Below, one piece after another: positions 14,655-21,875 of a DNA stretch of 25,934 nucleotides. The translations under genes and the position numbers were made by a program. The notes below the pieces were generated by a model. The model had not been told where the DNA came from, did not search any database, and saw nothing but the letters and a program-made list of their open reading frames with translations. The stretch's first letter is position 1. Each line of letters opens with the position of its first letter. Source of the DNA: JALZAA01 sp035316005 (GTDB lineage: Bacteria > Actinomycetota > Acidimicrobiia > IMCC26256 > JACDBD01); NCBI GenBank assembly GCA_035316005.1, contig DATFXK010000371.1, positions 1 through 25,934 of the forward strand. The letters run 5' to 3'.

Positions 14655-15479
14655 TCAGATGACGGTCGTGGGCAGCGCGTCGGGCACGAGGACGACCACG
14701 GCACCGAAGACGACGAGTGCCACCGCCGCGGCCCGCGCGACCCAATGGCCGGCGGGCAGGCACTTCTCGCCGAAGATCAGCAGCGCGATGACGACCATCG
14801 CGGCGACGTTCATGACGCCGAGGGGCAGGAGGATGACGAAGAGCAGCCAGCAGCACCCGAGGCAGTAGGCACCGTGCAGCACGCCCATCTGGATCGCGCC
14901 CGCCTTCCCGTCCCGCCAGGACGTCATGAGGAACGACATCGGGGACCTGCACTTGGACAGGCAGACGTCCTTAAGGGGGGTGAGCTGGTAGATGCCCGCC
15001 GCGATCAGGAGCAGCCCTCCGATGCGGGCCCACTGGCCGTTGATCCAGTCGGCGTCGGCAGCGAGACGGTCGATCAACGCGGCGATGGCGAACGCAAGGA
15101 CGCCGAACACGGTCCAGACGGCGAGGTACGCGCCGACGAAGTACGTCGTCGGAACATAGGAGCGTGCGGCGTCGCGGTTGCCGCGTTGCACTCTGTCGAA
15201 GAGCAGGATCATCGGTGCCGCGGCCGGGAACATCATCGCCACCATCATGGCGACCCACATGGCGAGGAAGAGCGGGGCGGCCAGGCCCATGGTCAGGTCG
15301 AGGCTCTCGTCCATGGCGTGCATGCCGTGCATCGCCATCGAGCTGTCGTTGCCCGCCTGCCACACGACCAGACCCCAGCCGGCGGCCGCCAGCACCAGCA
15401 GGGCGGCGAGGATCCCGTTGCGCGGTCGAGCGAGCCGATCCTCCGCGATCGGCGGCGGTGACTTGGCGACGGTCGTCAT
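14655..15479 (-). CDS. DUF2182 integral membrane protein (predicted metal-binding)
   Basis: A 274-residue protein with about seven membrane segments (near 23-41, 66-90, 111-137, 150-167, 196-217, 222-238 and 247-266). It matches DUF2182/COG5486, described as a predicted metal-binding integral membrane protein. Between the first two spans is a Met/His-rich loop, MAMHGMHAM (48-56). Cysteines sit in DVCLSKC (173, 177), YCLGCC (206, 209, 210) and GEKC (240). These are plausible copper or other soft-metal ligands. The ATG at 15479 shares its A with the stop of the DUF1326 gene (TGATG), so the two are co-translated. NUDIX follows. The role is not established; metal delivery or insertion at the membrane is an inference. 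Confidence 0.82.
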   Translation of the reverse strand: MTTVAKSPPPIAEDRLARPRNGILAALLVLAAAGWGLVVWQAGNDSSMAMHGMHAMDESLDLTMGLAAPLFLAMWVAMMVAMMFPAAAPMILLFDRVQRGNRDAARSYVPTTYFVGAYLAVWTVFGVLAFAIAALIDRLAADADWINGQWARIGGLLLIAAGIYQLTPLKDVCLSKCRSPMSFLMTSWRDGKAGAIQMGVLHGAYCLGCCWLLFVILLPLGVMNVAAMVVIALLIFGEKCLPAGHWVARAAAVALVVFGAVVVLVPDALPTTVI

Positions 15480-16084
15480 CAGCCGCTCCAGGCGAACGGG
15501 TTGGAGAACCCGCTCAGATTCTCGCCGGAGTACGCGACTCCGAACGCGTTGACCTCCGAACGCGACACGGGGGCGAGGCCGAGCGTCGGGCCCGCCGGGT
15601 GGGCGACGATGTTCGTGAGGGACACCGGCTCGCCGGACTCGAGCGTGATCCGCTCACCCGAGTAGTCGACGCGCCCGTCGACCTTGATGTGGTGGCTCTT
15701 GCCGTCGCTCTCGATGTTGATCGAGCCCTGCTCGATGCCGAGGAACTCGCCGAGGAACGGCCCCAGCGCCGCGGGCGGGCCGCCCAACTCGCCCGAGAGG
15801 ACCTGGCCGAACTTGCCGACCTGCTCCTCGTTCGCGCCGTCGTCGATGATCACACCGACCCGCCAGTTGCCGTCGGCCATGTTGGGGGGCGTATCGGCGA
15901 TCATTACGAACGATCGCCCGGAGACGTCGACGCCCTCGATCTCGCCGTTCTCGACGTCGAACGCGAGCGCGAAGCGACAGAAGTCGTCCCGAGTCGCCTT
16001 GCGAGCGAGATTCGACCATGTACACGGACAGATCGCGTCACACGAGCAGTTCTCGTAGAAGGTTCCTGCCAGGTTCCAGCTCAT
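15479..16084 (-). CDS. DUF1326 domain protein
   Basis: A 201-residue soluble protein matching DUF1326. The N-terminal Y-E-N-C-S-C-D-A-I-C-P-C motif has Cys13, 15, 19 and 21, followed by strand-rich sequence with DFCRFALAFDVENGEIEGVDVSG. The cysteine cluster looks like a metal or Fe-S site. ATG 16084 is preferred to an earlier in-frame start because AGGAGG lies 4 nt upstream. The gene is coupled with DUF2182 by the TGATG overlap; the two families are often found together. The gap upstream (16085-16177) shows no good TANNNT box for this gene. Function is unknown; a soluble partner for the membrane protein in metal handling is the simplest idea. Confidence 0.85.
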   Translation of the reverse strand: MSWNLAGTFYENCSCDAICPCTWSNLARKATRDDFCRFALAFDVENGEIEGVDVSGRSFVMIADTPPNMADGNWRVGVIIDDGANEEQVGKFGQVLSGELGGPPAALGPFLGEFLGIEQGSINIESDGKSHHIKVDGRVDYSGERITLESGEPVSLTNIVAHPAGPTLGLAPVSRSEVNAFGVAYSGENLSGFSNPFAWSG

Positions 16085-16177
16085 CCCGCCTCCTGTTCCC
16101 ACCGATGGCTACGGGAAAACTCTCACCGTCGCCTGCCTTGTGTAAAGGGGACCCACGCGGTCTCCGCGGTAACCGGA

Positions 16178-17044
16178 TTACGTCGCGGCCGCGAAGCGCA
16201 GCATCGACGCTGCCGTAGCATCCGGGTCCTGCATCGGCCCGAAGTGGCCGACGCCCGACATGACCTCGAGCCGGCCGTCAGGGAGCCGCTCGACGATCAT
16301 CTCACCCAGCTTGGCCGGGATGGCGTCGGTGTGCTCCCCGCACACCACGAGAGTCGGGCACCGCACCTCGTGCAATCGCTGGTACACGCCGTTGGCGACG
16401 CCCATCGCGTACATCGACGCCTCGTCCTCGGGCCGGCACTTCAGTTCCACCTCGCCGTCGGCTCGGTCGCGCAATCCGTACTCGACGTAGGCGCGCAGGG
16501 CGGTGGGCTCGAGGACGTCGAGCGGCGGCCTCGATGCGTATGACGCGAACGCCTCGTCACGCGACGGCCACACGGAGCGCCGACGCCGGGCGCCTTCGGA
16601 CAACGGGAAGTCCGACTGCGGCTCGAGGGGCTCGTCACTCGGGAACACGATGGGCTCGTAGCACCACAGCCGTGCGAACCTGCGGGGCTCGCGCGCCTCG
16701 CCGAGGAGGAGCGACGCCGCGCCTTTCGAGTGCCCGCACGCCAGCAGCGTCGACTCAGCGGCCAGGCCGACCTCGTGGACGACGGCCATGACGTCGTCGG
16801 CGAACTCCGACCAGCGGTACCCGTCGCGGGAGCGGTCGCTGTCGCCGTGACCCCGGTAGTCGAAGGACCACACGTGCCGGCCGGCGGCGACGAGCCGCGC
16901 CGCCACCGGCGCCCAGGTGAGCCCGTGGAAGCCGGTCGGGTGCGCGAGCAGAACGGGGTGGCCGTCGCCACCCCAGTCGTGCACGACGAGGCTCAGGTCC
17001 CCGGCGTCGAACCGGCGGGAACGCGGACGCGGTGGCGTCGCCAC
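16178..17044 (-). CDS. Alpha/beta-fold hydrolase
   Basis: A 288-residue alpha/beta hydrolase. The oxyanion segment is LLAHPTGF, the nucleophile elbow GHSKGAAS with Ser106 (GHSMGG in many relatives), the acid GEHTDAIP (Asp240) and the base GVGHFGP (His267). FDYRGHGDSD is the standard strand-4 motif. It is likely an esterase or C-C/lactone hydrolase; the substrate is unknown. GTG 17044 is the first start that leaves the conserved N-terminal strand intact. A GTG at 17113 would add 23 residues of low-complexity sequence. With either start it overlaps the 3' end of the MFS transporter in another frame (by 52 nt here), so it is probably translated by coupling with that gene. Confidence 0.82.
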   Translation of the reverse strand: MATPPRPRSRRFDAGDLSLVVHDWGGDGHPVLLAHPTGFHGLTWAPVAARLVAAGRHVWSFDYRGHGDSDRSRDGYRWSEFADDVMAVVHEVGLAAESTLLACGHSKGAASLLLGEAREPRRFARLWCYEPIVFPSDEPLEPQSDFPLSEGARRRRSVWPSRDEAFASYASRPPLDVLEPTALRAYVEYGLRDRADGEVELKCRPEDEASMYAMGVANGVYQRLHEVRCPTLVVCGEHTDAIPAKLGEMIVERLPDGRLEVMSGVGHFGPMQDPDATAASMLRFAAAT

Positions 17045-18609
17045 AGTGAGGACCAGAGTGGGTGGGCGGTCTTCGGGTGCTCGCCTGCCGGCACGGGCCG
17101 GCGCCGACCCCACAGCGCGGGCCAGATGCAGACGGCGCAGAGCACGACGCCCAGCAGCATGACGTACCGGAGGGCGTGGGTGAAGGCGATGTCGGTGATC
17201 TGCTCGACCAGGGCGCGCGACGCGCCGGTCAGGGATTTCACATGCTGCTCGGCGGCGGTGGACGCCGACAGCAGGCCGCGCACGTCGTCGACGTCCGCGG
17301 CGGAGGCGCCGCGCGCGTGCGCCTTCGACAGCAATTCGCTGTTCTCGAGGCTCGAGAAGAGCGAGCTCGAGAGCGCGAGCCCGATCACGATGCCCATGAG
17401 TCGTGCCGTCTGCAGGACGCCCGACGCGATGCCGGCCTTCTCGTCCGGCATCGACTCCATCCCCGCCGTGTTCGAGATGTTGTACGCGAACCCCTGCCCG
17501 AACCCGGCGATCACGAGCCCGACGACGACGAGCCCGATCCCGCTCTCGGCGTCGATCAGCGCGAAGAAGGCCATGCCCACGCCGACGAGGAATATCCCCA
17601 CCGCCATGAGCTCCTGGGAGCCGAACCGCGAGACGAGCCGCCCGCCGATCGGCGACATCACGACCAGCGGCACGCTGAAGAAGAGGAAGACGCCTCCGGC
17701 GGCGAGCGGGCCGAGATCAAGGACGTTCTGCAGGTACAGCGTGAGGAAAAAGAGGATCACGCCGAACATCCAGTTCCCGATGAACGCCACCACCGACGCG
17801 CCGGCGAACCGCAGGTCCCGGAACAGCGAGAACTCCACCAGCGGCACCCGCCGTTTCAGCTTGAGCTCGATGATCACGAACGCGGCAAGGAACGCCAGCC
17901 CGATCACGATGGGCACGAAGACGACCGTGGTCCAGCCCGAGTTGCTGCTCTGCTGCAACCCGAGGATCACGAGCACGAATCCGACCGTGAGCGTCGCGAA
18001 CCCGGTCCAGTCGATCCCGCCCGTGAACGTGGGGTCGCGGGACTCGTCGACGGCCGCCAGGGTGATCACGAACGTCACGATGCCGATCGGCACGTTGATG
18101 AAGAAGAACCACCGCCACGACGCGAACTCGGTGAGGATCCCGGCGAGGAACGGCCCCAAGGCCGAGCCGGCGAGGCCGACTCCGGACCAGATGCCGAGCG
18201 CCTTCGCCCGCTCGTCGGGCTCGAACGCGTCGTTCACGATCGAGACCGACACGGTGAAGATGATCCCGCCGCCCACGCCCTGCACGACCCGGGCGGCGAT
18301 GAGGAACAGTTCGTTCGGGGCGGCGGCGCAGGCCGCCGACGCGGTGACGAACAGGACGATCCCGATCAACGCCATCTTGCGGCGGCCGAAGATGTCGGCG
18401 AAGCGCCCGATGGCGATCATCGGCGAGACGAACGCGAGCAGGTAGGCGTTGACCGTCCAGAGGAGCGTGGTCGTCGACGCGTCCAGGTCCTCGCCGATGC
18501 GCGGGAGCGCCACCGTGATCCCGAAGAAGTCGACCGTGAGCAGGATCATGACGCCCGACATCGCGATCACGACCCACCACTTCCGGTTCGCGGCGGTGAT
18601 CAGCGGCAC
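16993..18609 (-). CDS. MFS transporter, DHA2 (EmrB/QacA-like) family
   Basis: A 538-residue membrane protein with the 14-span DHA2 drug:proton antiporter pattern. LLTVDFFGITVALPRIG is the first span, with an Asp in it. GRFADIFGRRKM is the loop 2-3 motif A, ARVVQGVGGGI is a motif B region, and LGPFLAGILTEFASWRWFFFINVP (in parts) is the motif C and DHA2 loop signature. It would export a lipophilic compound using the proton gradient. The start is GTG at 18609, with TAAGCT 8 nt upstream and no ribosome site. The C-terminal tail after the last span is basic and overlaps the downstream alpha/beta hydrolase. It is divergent, 27 nt away, from another hydrolase gene. The substrate is not known. Confidence 0.9.
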   Translation of the reverse strand: MPLITAANRKWWVVIAMSGVMILLTVDFFGITVALPRIGEDLDASTTTLLWTVNAYLLAFVSPMIAIGRFADIFGRRKMALIGIVLFVTASAACAAAPNELFLIAARVVQGVGGGIIFTVSVSIVNDAFEPDERAKALGIWSGVGLAGSALGPFLAGILTEFASWRWFFFINVPIGIVTFVITLAAVDESRDPTFTGGIDWTGFATLTVGFVLVILGLQQSSNSGWTTVVFVPIVIGLAFLAAFVIIELKLKRRVPLVEFSLFRDLRFAGASVVAFIGNWMFGVILFFLTLYLQNVLDLGPLAAGGVFLFFSVPLVVMSPIGGRLVSRFGSQELMAVGIFLVGVGMAFFALIDAESGIGLVVVGLVIAGFGQGFAYNISNTAGMESMPDEKAGIASGVLQTARLMGIVIGLALSSSLFSSLENSELLSKAHARGASAADVDDVRGLLSASTAAEQHVKSLTGASRALVEQITDIAFTHALRYVMLLGVVLCAVCIWPALWGRRRPVPAGEHPKTAHPLWSSLWRRHRVRVPAGSTPGT

Positions 18610-18617
18610 GGCGCCGC

Positions 18618-18627
18618 AGCTTACGAT
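18618..18627. promoter_or_regulatory. Divergent -10 boxes sharing one TA step
   Basis: Plus-strand TACGAT (18622-18627) stands 9 nt before ATG 18637. Minus-strand TAAGCT (18623-18618) stands 8 nt before GTG 18609. The boxes overlap by the TA at 18622-18623. The two starts are only 27 nt apart, so both genes must rely on this element or on promoters inside each other. Confidence 0.5.
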
Positions 18628-18636
18628 GCCCGTCTG

Positions 18637-19536
18637 ATGGCAGGTGACGACGGCACCGGCGCCGCCGCGTGGGAACGTCGCGGCGAGTACCACGACGTCG
18701 GGAGCCGCCGCCTGTTCGTCGTCGACCGTTCACCGATCGACGCCACCGGCACCGCTTCCGTTCCCGTCCTCGTCCTCCACGGCTTCCCGACGTCGTCGCA
18801 CGACTGGCACCGCGTCGTCGACCATTTCGCGACCCATCAGCGGGTCGTTGTCCCCGACCTGCTCGGCTTCGGCCTCACCGAGAAGCCCGACCAGCGGTAC
18901 TCGCTCTTCGAGCAGGCCGACCTGGTCGAGGCGCTGGCCCGCCGTCTCGGGCTCGACGAGGTAGCGCTCGTCACCCACGACATGGGCGATTCGGTCGGCG
19001 GCGAGCTCCTTGCCCGCAGCCTCGACGGCACGCTCGGCTTCGACGTCACGCGCCGCGTCGTCACGAACGGCTCCATCTACCTCGGGATGGCCCGCCTCAC
19101 CGACGGCCAACAGCTCCTCCTGTCGCTGCCGGACGAGCGCCTGGTCGACGGCCTCGGCCGCGACGCGCTCGTGCAGGCGCTGCAGGCGACGTTCGCGCCC
19201 GGCTCGCCCGTGCCCGACGAGGATGTCGAGACGGCCGCCGGCCTTGTCCTCCGGGACGGCGGGGAGCTCCTGCTGCCCCGCACGATCCGCTACGTCGAGG
19301 AGCGCCGGGAGCACGAAGGCAGGTGGACGGGCGCGATCGAGCGCCACCCGTCACCGCTGACGATCGTGTGGGGCGACGCCGATCCGATCGCGGTGTGGCC
19401 GATGGCCGAGCGTCTGCACGACGCGCGCCCGGACGCGACGCTCGTGCGCCTCCGCGCCGTCGGCCACTACCCGATGCTCGAAGCTCCCGACGAGCTCGCC
19501 GCCGCGCTCGACCACGCGGTCGGCGCTACTTCGTGA
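18637..19536 (+). CDS. MEST/haloalkane-dehalogenase-like alpha/beta hydrolase
   Basis: A 299-residue alpha/beta hydrolase with an Asp nucleophile: THDMGDSV, where His114-Asp115-Met-Gly replaces the Ser elbow. Epoxide hydrolases, haloalkane dehalogenases and MEST-type proteins share this. LHGFPTSSHDW gives the oxyanion HGFP, WGDADPIA the acid (Asp249) and VGHYPM the base (His277). After the elbow the sequence VVTNGSIYL resembles the MEST branch (HDYGD...NGGIF) more than true dehalogenases, which have HDWG. An ester-bond intermediate with Asp115 is expected on an epoxide or halide, but the substrate is not known. ATG 18637 has no ribosome site and a TACGAT box 9 nt upstream. Its end overlaps the convergent gene by 11 nt. 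Confidence 0.82.
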   Translation: MAGDDGTGAAAWERRGEYHDVGSRRLFVVDRSPIDATGTASVPVLVLHGFPTSSHDWHRVVDHFATHQRVVVPDLLGFGLTEKPDQRYSLFEQADLVEALARRLGLDEVALVTHDMGDSVGGELLARSLDGTLGFDVTRRVVTNGSIYLGMARLTDGQQLLLSLPDERLVDGLGRDALVQALQATFAPGSPVPDEDVETAAGLVLRDGGELLLPRTIRYVEERREHEGRWTGAIERHPSPLTIVWGDADPIAVWPMAERLHDARPDATLVRLRAVGHYPMLEAPDELAAALDHAVGATS

Positions 19537-20164
19537 ACTCCTCGAGCGCGGCCTTGAAGTCGATCACGACGCCCTGCGGCTCCTCGGGCAGCACCTTGGC
19601 CGGGAGGTTCGAGCCCGGGTAGAGCAGCGGGACGGCGTCGTCGGGCACCGGGTTGCCGACCTTCGCCTGGTACGGCTTCCGCCCGTCGAGCATGACGGTC
19701 AGGACGAAGGCGTGCATGTCGACGCCGTGCGGGTTCTTCACGCCGAGGGGCTGGGTCTGCACGATCACCGCCCGCGCCGGCGTTCCGCGGGCAAGGACGT
19801 CGGCGGCGGTCGCCTGTCCCGATCCCTGGGCGAGGGTGACCTCGGGCGGCTCGGTGGCGAGGTCGAGCGCGATCTCGTCGTGGTTGTCCGGGTTCACCCG
19901 CACCGCGCAGACCGTCTGGCCGGGGACCATCTTCGGGAGGACGGTTAGCGGCACCGCCTGCCGGCAGGTGGCGTTGTAGGCGGGCACATTGTTCAGCACG
20001 ACCTCGACGGTGAAGATGCACACGGGCGACGAGAAAGCGTCCTCACCCCTGCTGACGTTCGTCTGCTTGACGTCGACGATCGTCCCCCGGCCGAGCAGCC
20101 CATTCCGCAGCAGGTCCTTGTCGACGGAACCGCTGAACTGCTTCAGCTTCTTGAACAAGCCCAT
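19526..20164 (-). CDS. Hypothetical protein with two repeated beta-type domains
   Basis: I do not recognise a named family for this 212-residue protein. After a short amphipathic basic N-terminus (MGLFKKLKQF) it has two related units, about residues 25-102 and 125-203. Each follows the order RGT, V-x-V strand, F-x-(V/L)-x-V strand, VPxxVxP-like segment, (V/Y)PGxxL/V-x-(V)-V, then P...(I/V)ALD or VVIDF. Similar units occur in actinobacterial proteins of unknown role, sometimes with SHOCT tails; none is here. No signal peptide is seen. ATG 20164 is preferred because AAGGAG lies 5 nt upstream. Its TAG overlaps the end of the convergent hydrolase gene. Upstream are two inverted repeats. Confidence 0.75.
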   Translation of the reverse strand: MGLFKKLKQFSGSVDKDLLRNGLLGRGTIVDVKQTNVSRGEDAFSSPVCIFTVEVVLNNVPAYNATCRQAVPLTVLPKMVPGQTVCAVRVNPDNHDEIALDLATEPPEVTLAQGSGQATAADVLARGTPARAVIVQTQPLGVKNPHGVDMHAFVLTVMLDGRKPYQAKVGNPVPDDAVPLLYPGSNLPAKVLPEEPQGVVIDFKAALEEFTK

Positions 20165-20236
20165 GGTCGCTCCTTGCGCTCGGTCCACCCCACCTGTCGA
20201 ATGCGCTCAGGGAACCAGGAAACGGGCGGACGCGCC

Positions 20237-20253
20237 TGAGTAGCGGCTACTCA
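20237..20253. repeat. Inverted repeat TGAGTAG-CGG-CTACTCA
   Basis: A 7-bp perfect stem with a 3-nt loop. It lies after the terminator-like hairpin of the minus-strand hydroxylase-like gene and 73 nt upstream of the next minus-strand start (20164). It could be a second terminator stem or an operator. Confidence 0.45.
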
Positions 20254-20270
20254 AAATCCGGCAATGCCGG
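20253..20270 (-). terminator. Intrinsic-terminator-like hairpin
   Basis: On the minus strand, two bases after the TAA of the gene ending at 20273, CCGGC-ATT-GCCGG is followed by ATTTT. A GC stem followed by a short T run is the form of a factor-independent terminator, though the T run is short. Confidence 0.6.
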
Positions 20271-20272
20271 GG

Positions 20273-20968
20273 TTAGGCGGCCAGCGCCTCCATCCAGCGG
20301 TCGAGCGCCGGCCCGCTCTCGAAGCTCGAGATGAGCGCGTAGCGAGGGGCGTCGCCGGTGTGGCACACGACGTGCCAGAGACGCTGGGTGTCGAGGACGA
20401 ACTGCGAGCCGCGATGGAGCGGGATGTGCTGCTCGGTGTCCGGGTCCGGGAGACCTTCATCGTTCTGCTCCATCAGGATCATGAAGCTGTCGGGGAAGTC
20501 GGTGAGCTCGAGCCACGACCGCACGACCCAGCCCCCGTCGGGCGGGTTGAAGCGGTTGTTGTCGTCGCGGTGGATCTGCCGCCGCGCCGTCTCGTAGTCC
20601 TGCGGCTCGAGCTTGATGACCCGCACCCGCCCGAAGTTCGCCCCGACCGCCTCGACGTAGCGCTTGATCTCGGGGCAACGCTCGGCGTTGACGGTGAACT
20701 TGCCGTCCTTGTCGGGCCGCTCGTCGCCCGGCTTCCAGAAGCCGCGGCAGTCGAGCTCGCCGTCGGCCGTCGCGATCGGTGCGAAGTTCGTGTCGCCGCC
20801 GCTCTTCCAGTCCATGTACTCGAGGCCGAGGAACTCGCGCTCCGGGATGGGCCGGTCGAGATCATGCAACCGCAGGAATCCCGTCGCGTCGAGCGCGTCG
20901 AGACGCGGATGCGGGGTCTCGAGGGGGATGTCGGACGACCAGTGGGGGGTCTTCAGCCAGTGCGACAC
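20273..20968 (-). CDS. Aspartyl/asparaginyl beta-hydroxylase-like protein
   Basis: A 231-residue protein with the double-stranded beta-helix pattern of Fe(II)/2-oxoglutarate oxygenases of the aspartyl hydroxylase type. QIHRDDNN gives H133-x-D135, LWHVVCH gives the distal His199, and Arg209 ten residues later would hold 2-oxoglutarate (H-x10... spacing as in that family). The C-terminal half (about 115-220) bears the fold; the N-terminal 110 residues have FLGLEYMDW and a lysine-rich GDERPDKDGKF loop. It may hydroxylate a small molecule or peptide, or be a degenerate member; activity is inferred. GTG 20968 is chosen, with TAGAAT 8 nt upstream and no ribosome site. It is divergent from the SDR gene and has a hairpin terminator after it. 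Confidence 0.75.
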   Translation of the reverse strand: MSHWLKTPHWSSDIPLETPHPRLDALDATGFLRLHDLDRPIPEREFLGLEYMDWKSGGDTNFAPIATADGELDCRGFWKPGDERPDKDGKFTVNAERCPEIKRYVEAVGANFGRVRVIKLEPQDYETARRQIHRDDNNRFNPPDGGWVVRSWLELTDFPDSFMILMEQNDEGLPDPDTEQHIPLHRGSQFVLDTQRLWHVVCHTGDAPRYALISSFESGPALDRWMEALAA

Positions 20969-20976
20969 GATGACCG

Positions 20977-20982
20977 ATTCTA
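20977..20982 (-). promoter_or_regulatory. Candidate -10 box (TAGAAT), leaderless type
   Basis: TAGAAT is followed by eight bases and GTG 20968 on the minus strand. This is the closest to the general TATAAT consensus of all the boxes seen here. Confidence 0.55.
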
Positions 20983-20992
20983 GAAGCTCGGC

Positions 20993-20998
20993 TACCGT
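20993..20998 (+). promoter_or_regulatory. Candidate promoter for SDR gene (TACCGT)
   Basis: TACCGT (20993-20998) is followed by six bases and GTG 21005. ATGACC at 20970-20975 lies 17 nt before it and matches the TGAC core of a -35 TTGACA. This -35 overlaps the leader side of the divergent gene. Confidence 0.55.
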
Positions 20999-21004
20999 GC
21001 GGAC

Positions 21005-21859
21005 GTGTCCGGCGCCGCGTCGAAGGCCGTGCTCGTGACCGGGTGCTCGACCGGGATCGGCCGCGCCACCGCCGAACGTCTCGCGCGCCGGGGCTGGACC
21101 GTGTACGCGTCGGCGCGCCGGCCAGAGGCGATCAAGGACCTCGCCGACGCCGGGTGCAAGCTGCTGACGCTCGACGTCGCCGACGACGAGTCCCGCCGCG
21201 CCGCCGTCGCGGAGGTCGAGGCGGCGGAGGGCGCGGTCGGCGCGCTCGTCAACAACGCGGGGTTCAGCCTGGGAGGTCCGGTCGAGGAGGTTCCGCTCGA
21301 CGACTGGCGCCGCCAGTTCGAGACGAACCTGTTCGGCATGATCCACCTGATCCAACTCGCGCTGCCGGGGATGCGTCGCCAACAGTGGGGCCGCATCGCC
21401 AACGTCAGCTCCATCGGCGGCCGGCTCACGTTCCCCGGCGCGGGCGCGTACCACGCCAGCAAGCACTCGGTCGAGGCGATGAGCGACGCGCTCCGCTTCG
21501 AGGTCAAGCCGTTCGGCGTGCGCGTGTCGGTGATCGAGCCGGGGATCATCAAGACGAAGTTCGGGGACACCGCGGTGTCGACGGCCGCCGACCGGGGCGC
21601 CGGCGGGCCGTACGCCGAGTTCATGGCGGGCGTCGCGACGCGCACCGCCGGCGCCTACGAGGGGCCGATGGCCATGATGGCCGCGTCCCCCGATCGGGTG
21701 GCGAAGGTGATCGAGCGCGCGCTCCGGCGCCGGTCGCCGCGGCCGCGGTACCGCGTCACCGCTGGCGCCCGCTTCATCCTCGTCACCCGGGCGCTGACGA
21801 CCGACCGCGGCTGGGATCGCGTGGTTCGCACCGCCTACCCGCCGCCCCAACCTGACTAG
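21005..21859 (+). CDS. Short-chain dehydrogenase/reductase (SDR)
   Basis: A 284-residue classical SDR. The cofactor loop is TGCSTGIG (13-20), NNAG is at 83-86, and the catalytic set is Asn108, Ser136, Tyr149 and Lys153 (YHASK). Arginines after the second strand (SARRP, 37-40) suggest NADP(H). EPGIIKTKF is the usual strand-6 PG motif. It would oxidise or reduce an alcohol/ketone; the substrate is not known. GTG 21005 lacks a ribosome site but has TACCGT 6 nt upstream. It ends 16 nt before the VOC gene, so the two form an operon. The C-terminal third with RRRSPRPRYRVT resembles the SDRs once called retinol-dehydrogenase-like. Confidence 0.9.
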   Translation: MSGAASKAVLVTGCSTGIGRATAERLARRGWTVYASARRPEAIKDLADAGCKLLTLDVADDESRRAAVAEVEAAEGAVGALVNNAGFSLGGPVEEVPLDDWRRQFETNLFGMIHLIQLALPGMRRQQWGRIANVSSIGGRLTFPGAGAYHASKHSVEAMSDALRFEVKPFGVRVSVIEPGIIKTKFGDTAVSTAADRGAGGPYAEFMAGVATRTAGAYEGPMAMMAASPDRVAKVIERALRRRSPRPRYRVTAGARFILVTRALTTDRGWDRVVRTAYPPPQPD

Positions 21860-21875
21860 GGCGGAGGAGGCGAGC

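Noticed and set aside
17062..18636. Upstream extension of the MEST-like hydrolase frame opposite the MFS gene
   Set aside because: The extension is highly charged, reads antisense to membrane spans of the transporter, and the hydrolase fold needs nothing before ATG 18637.
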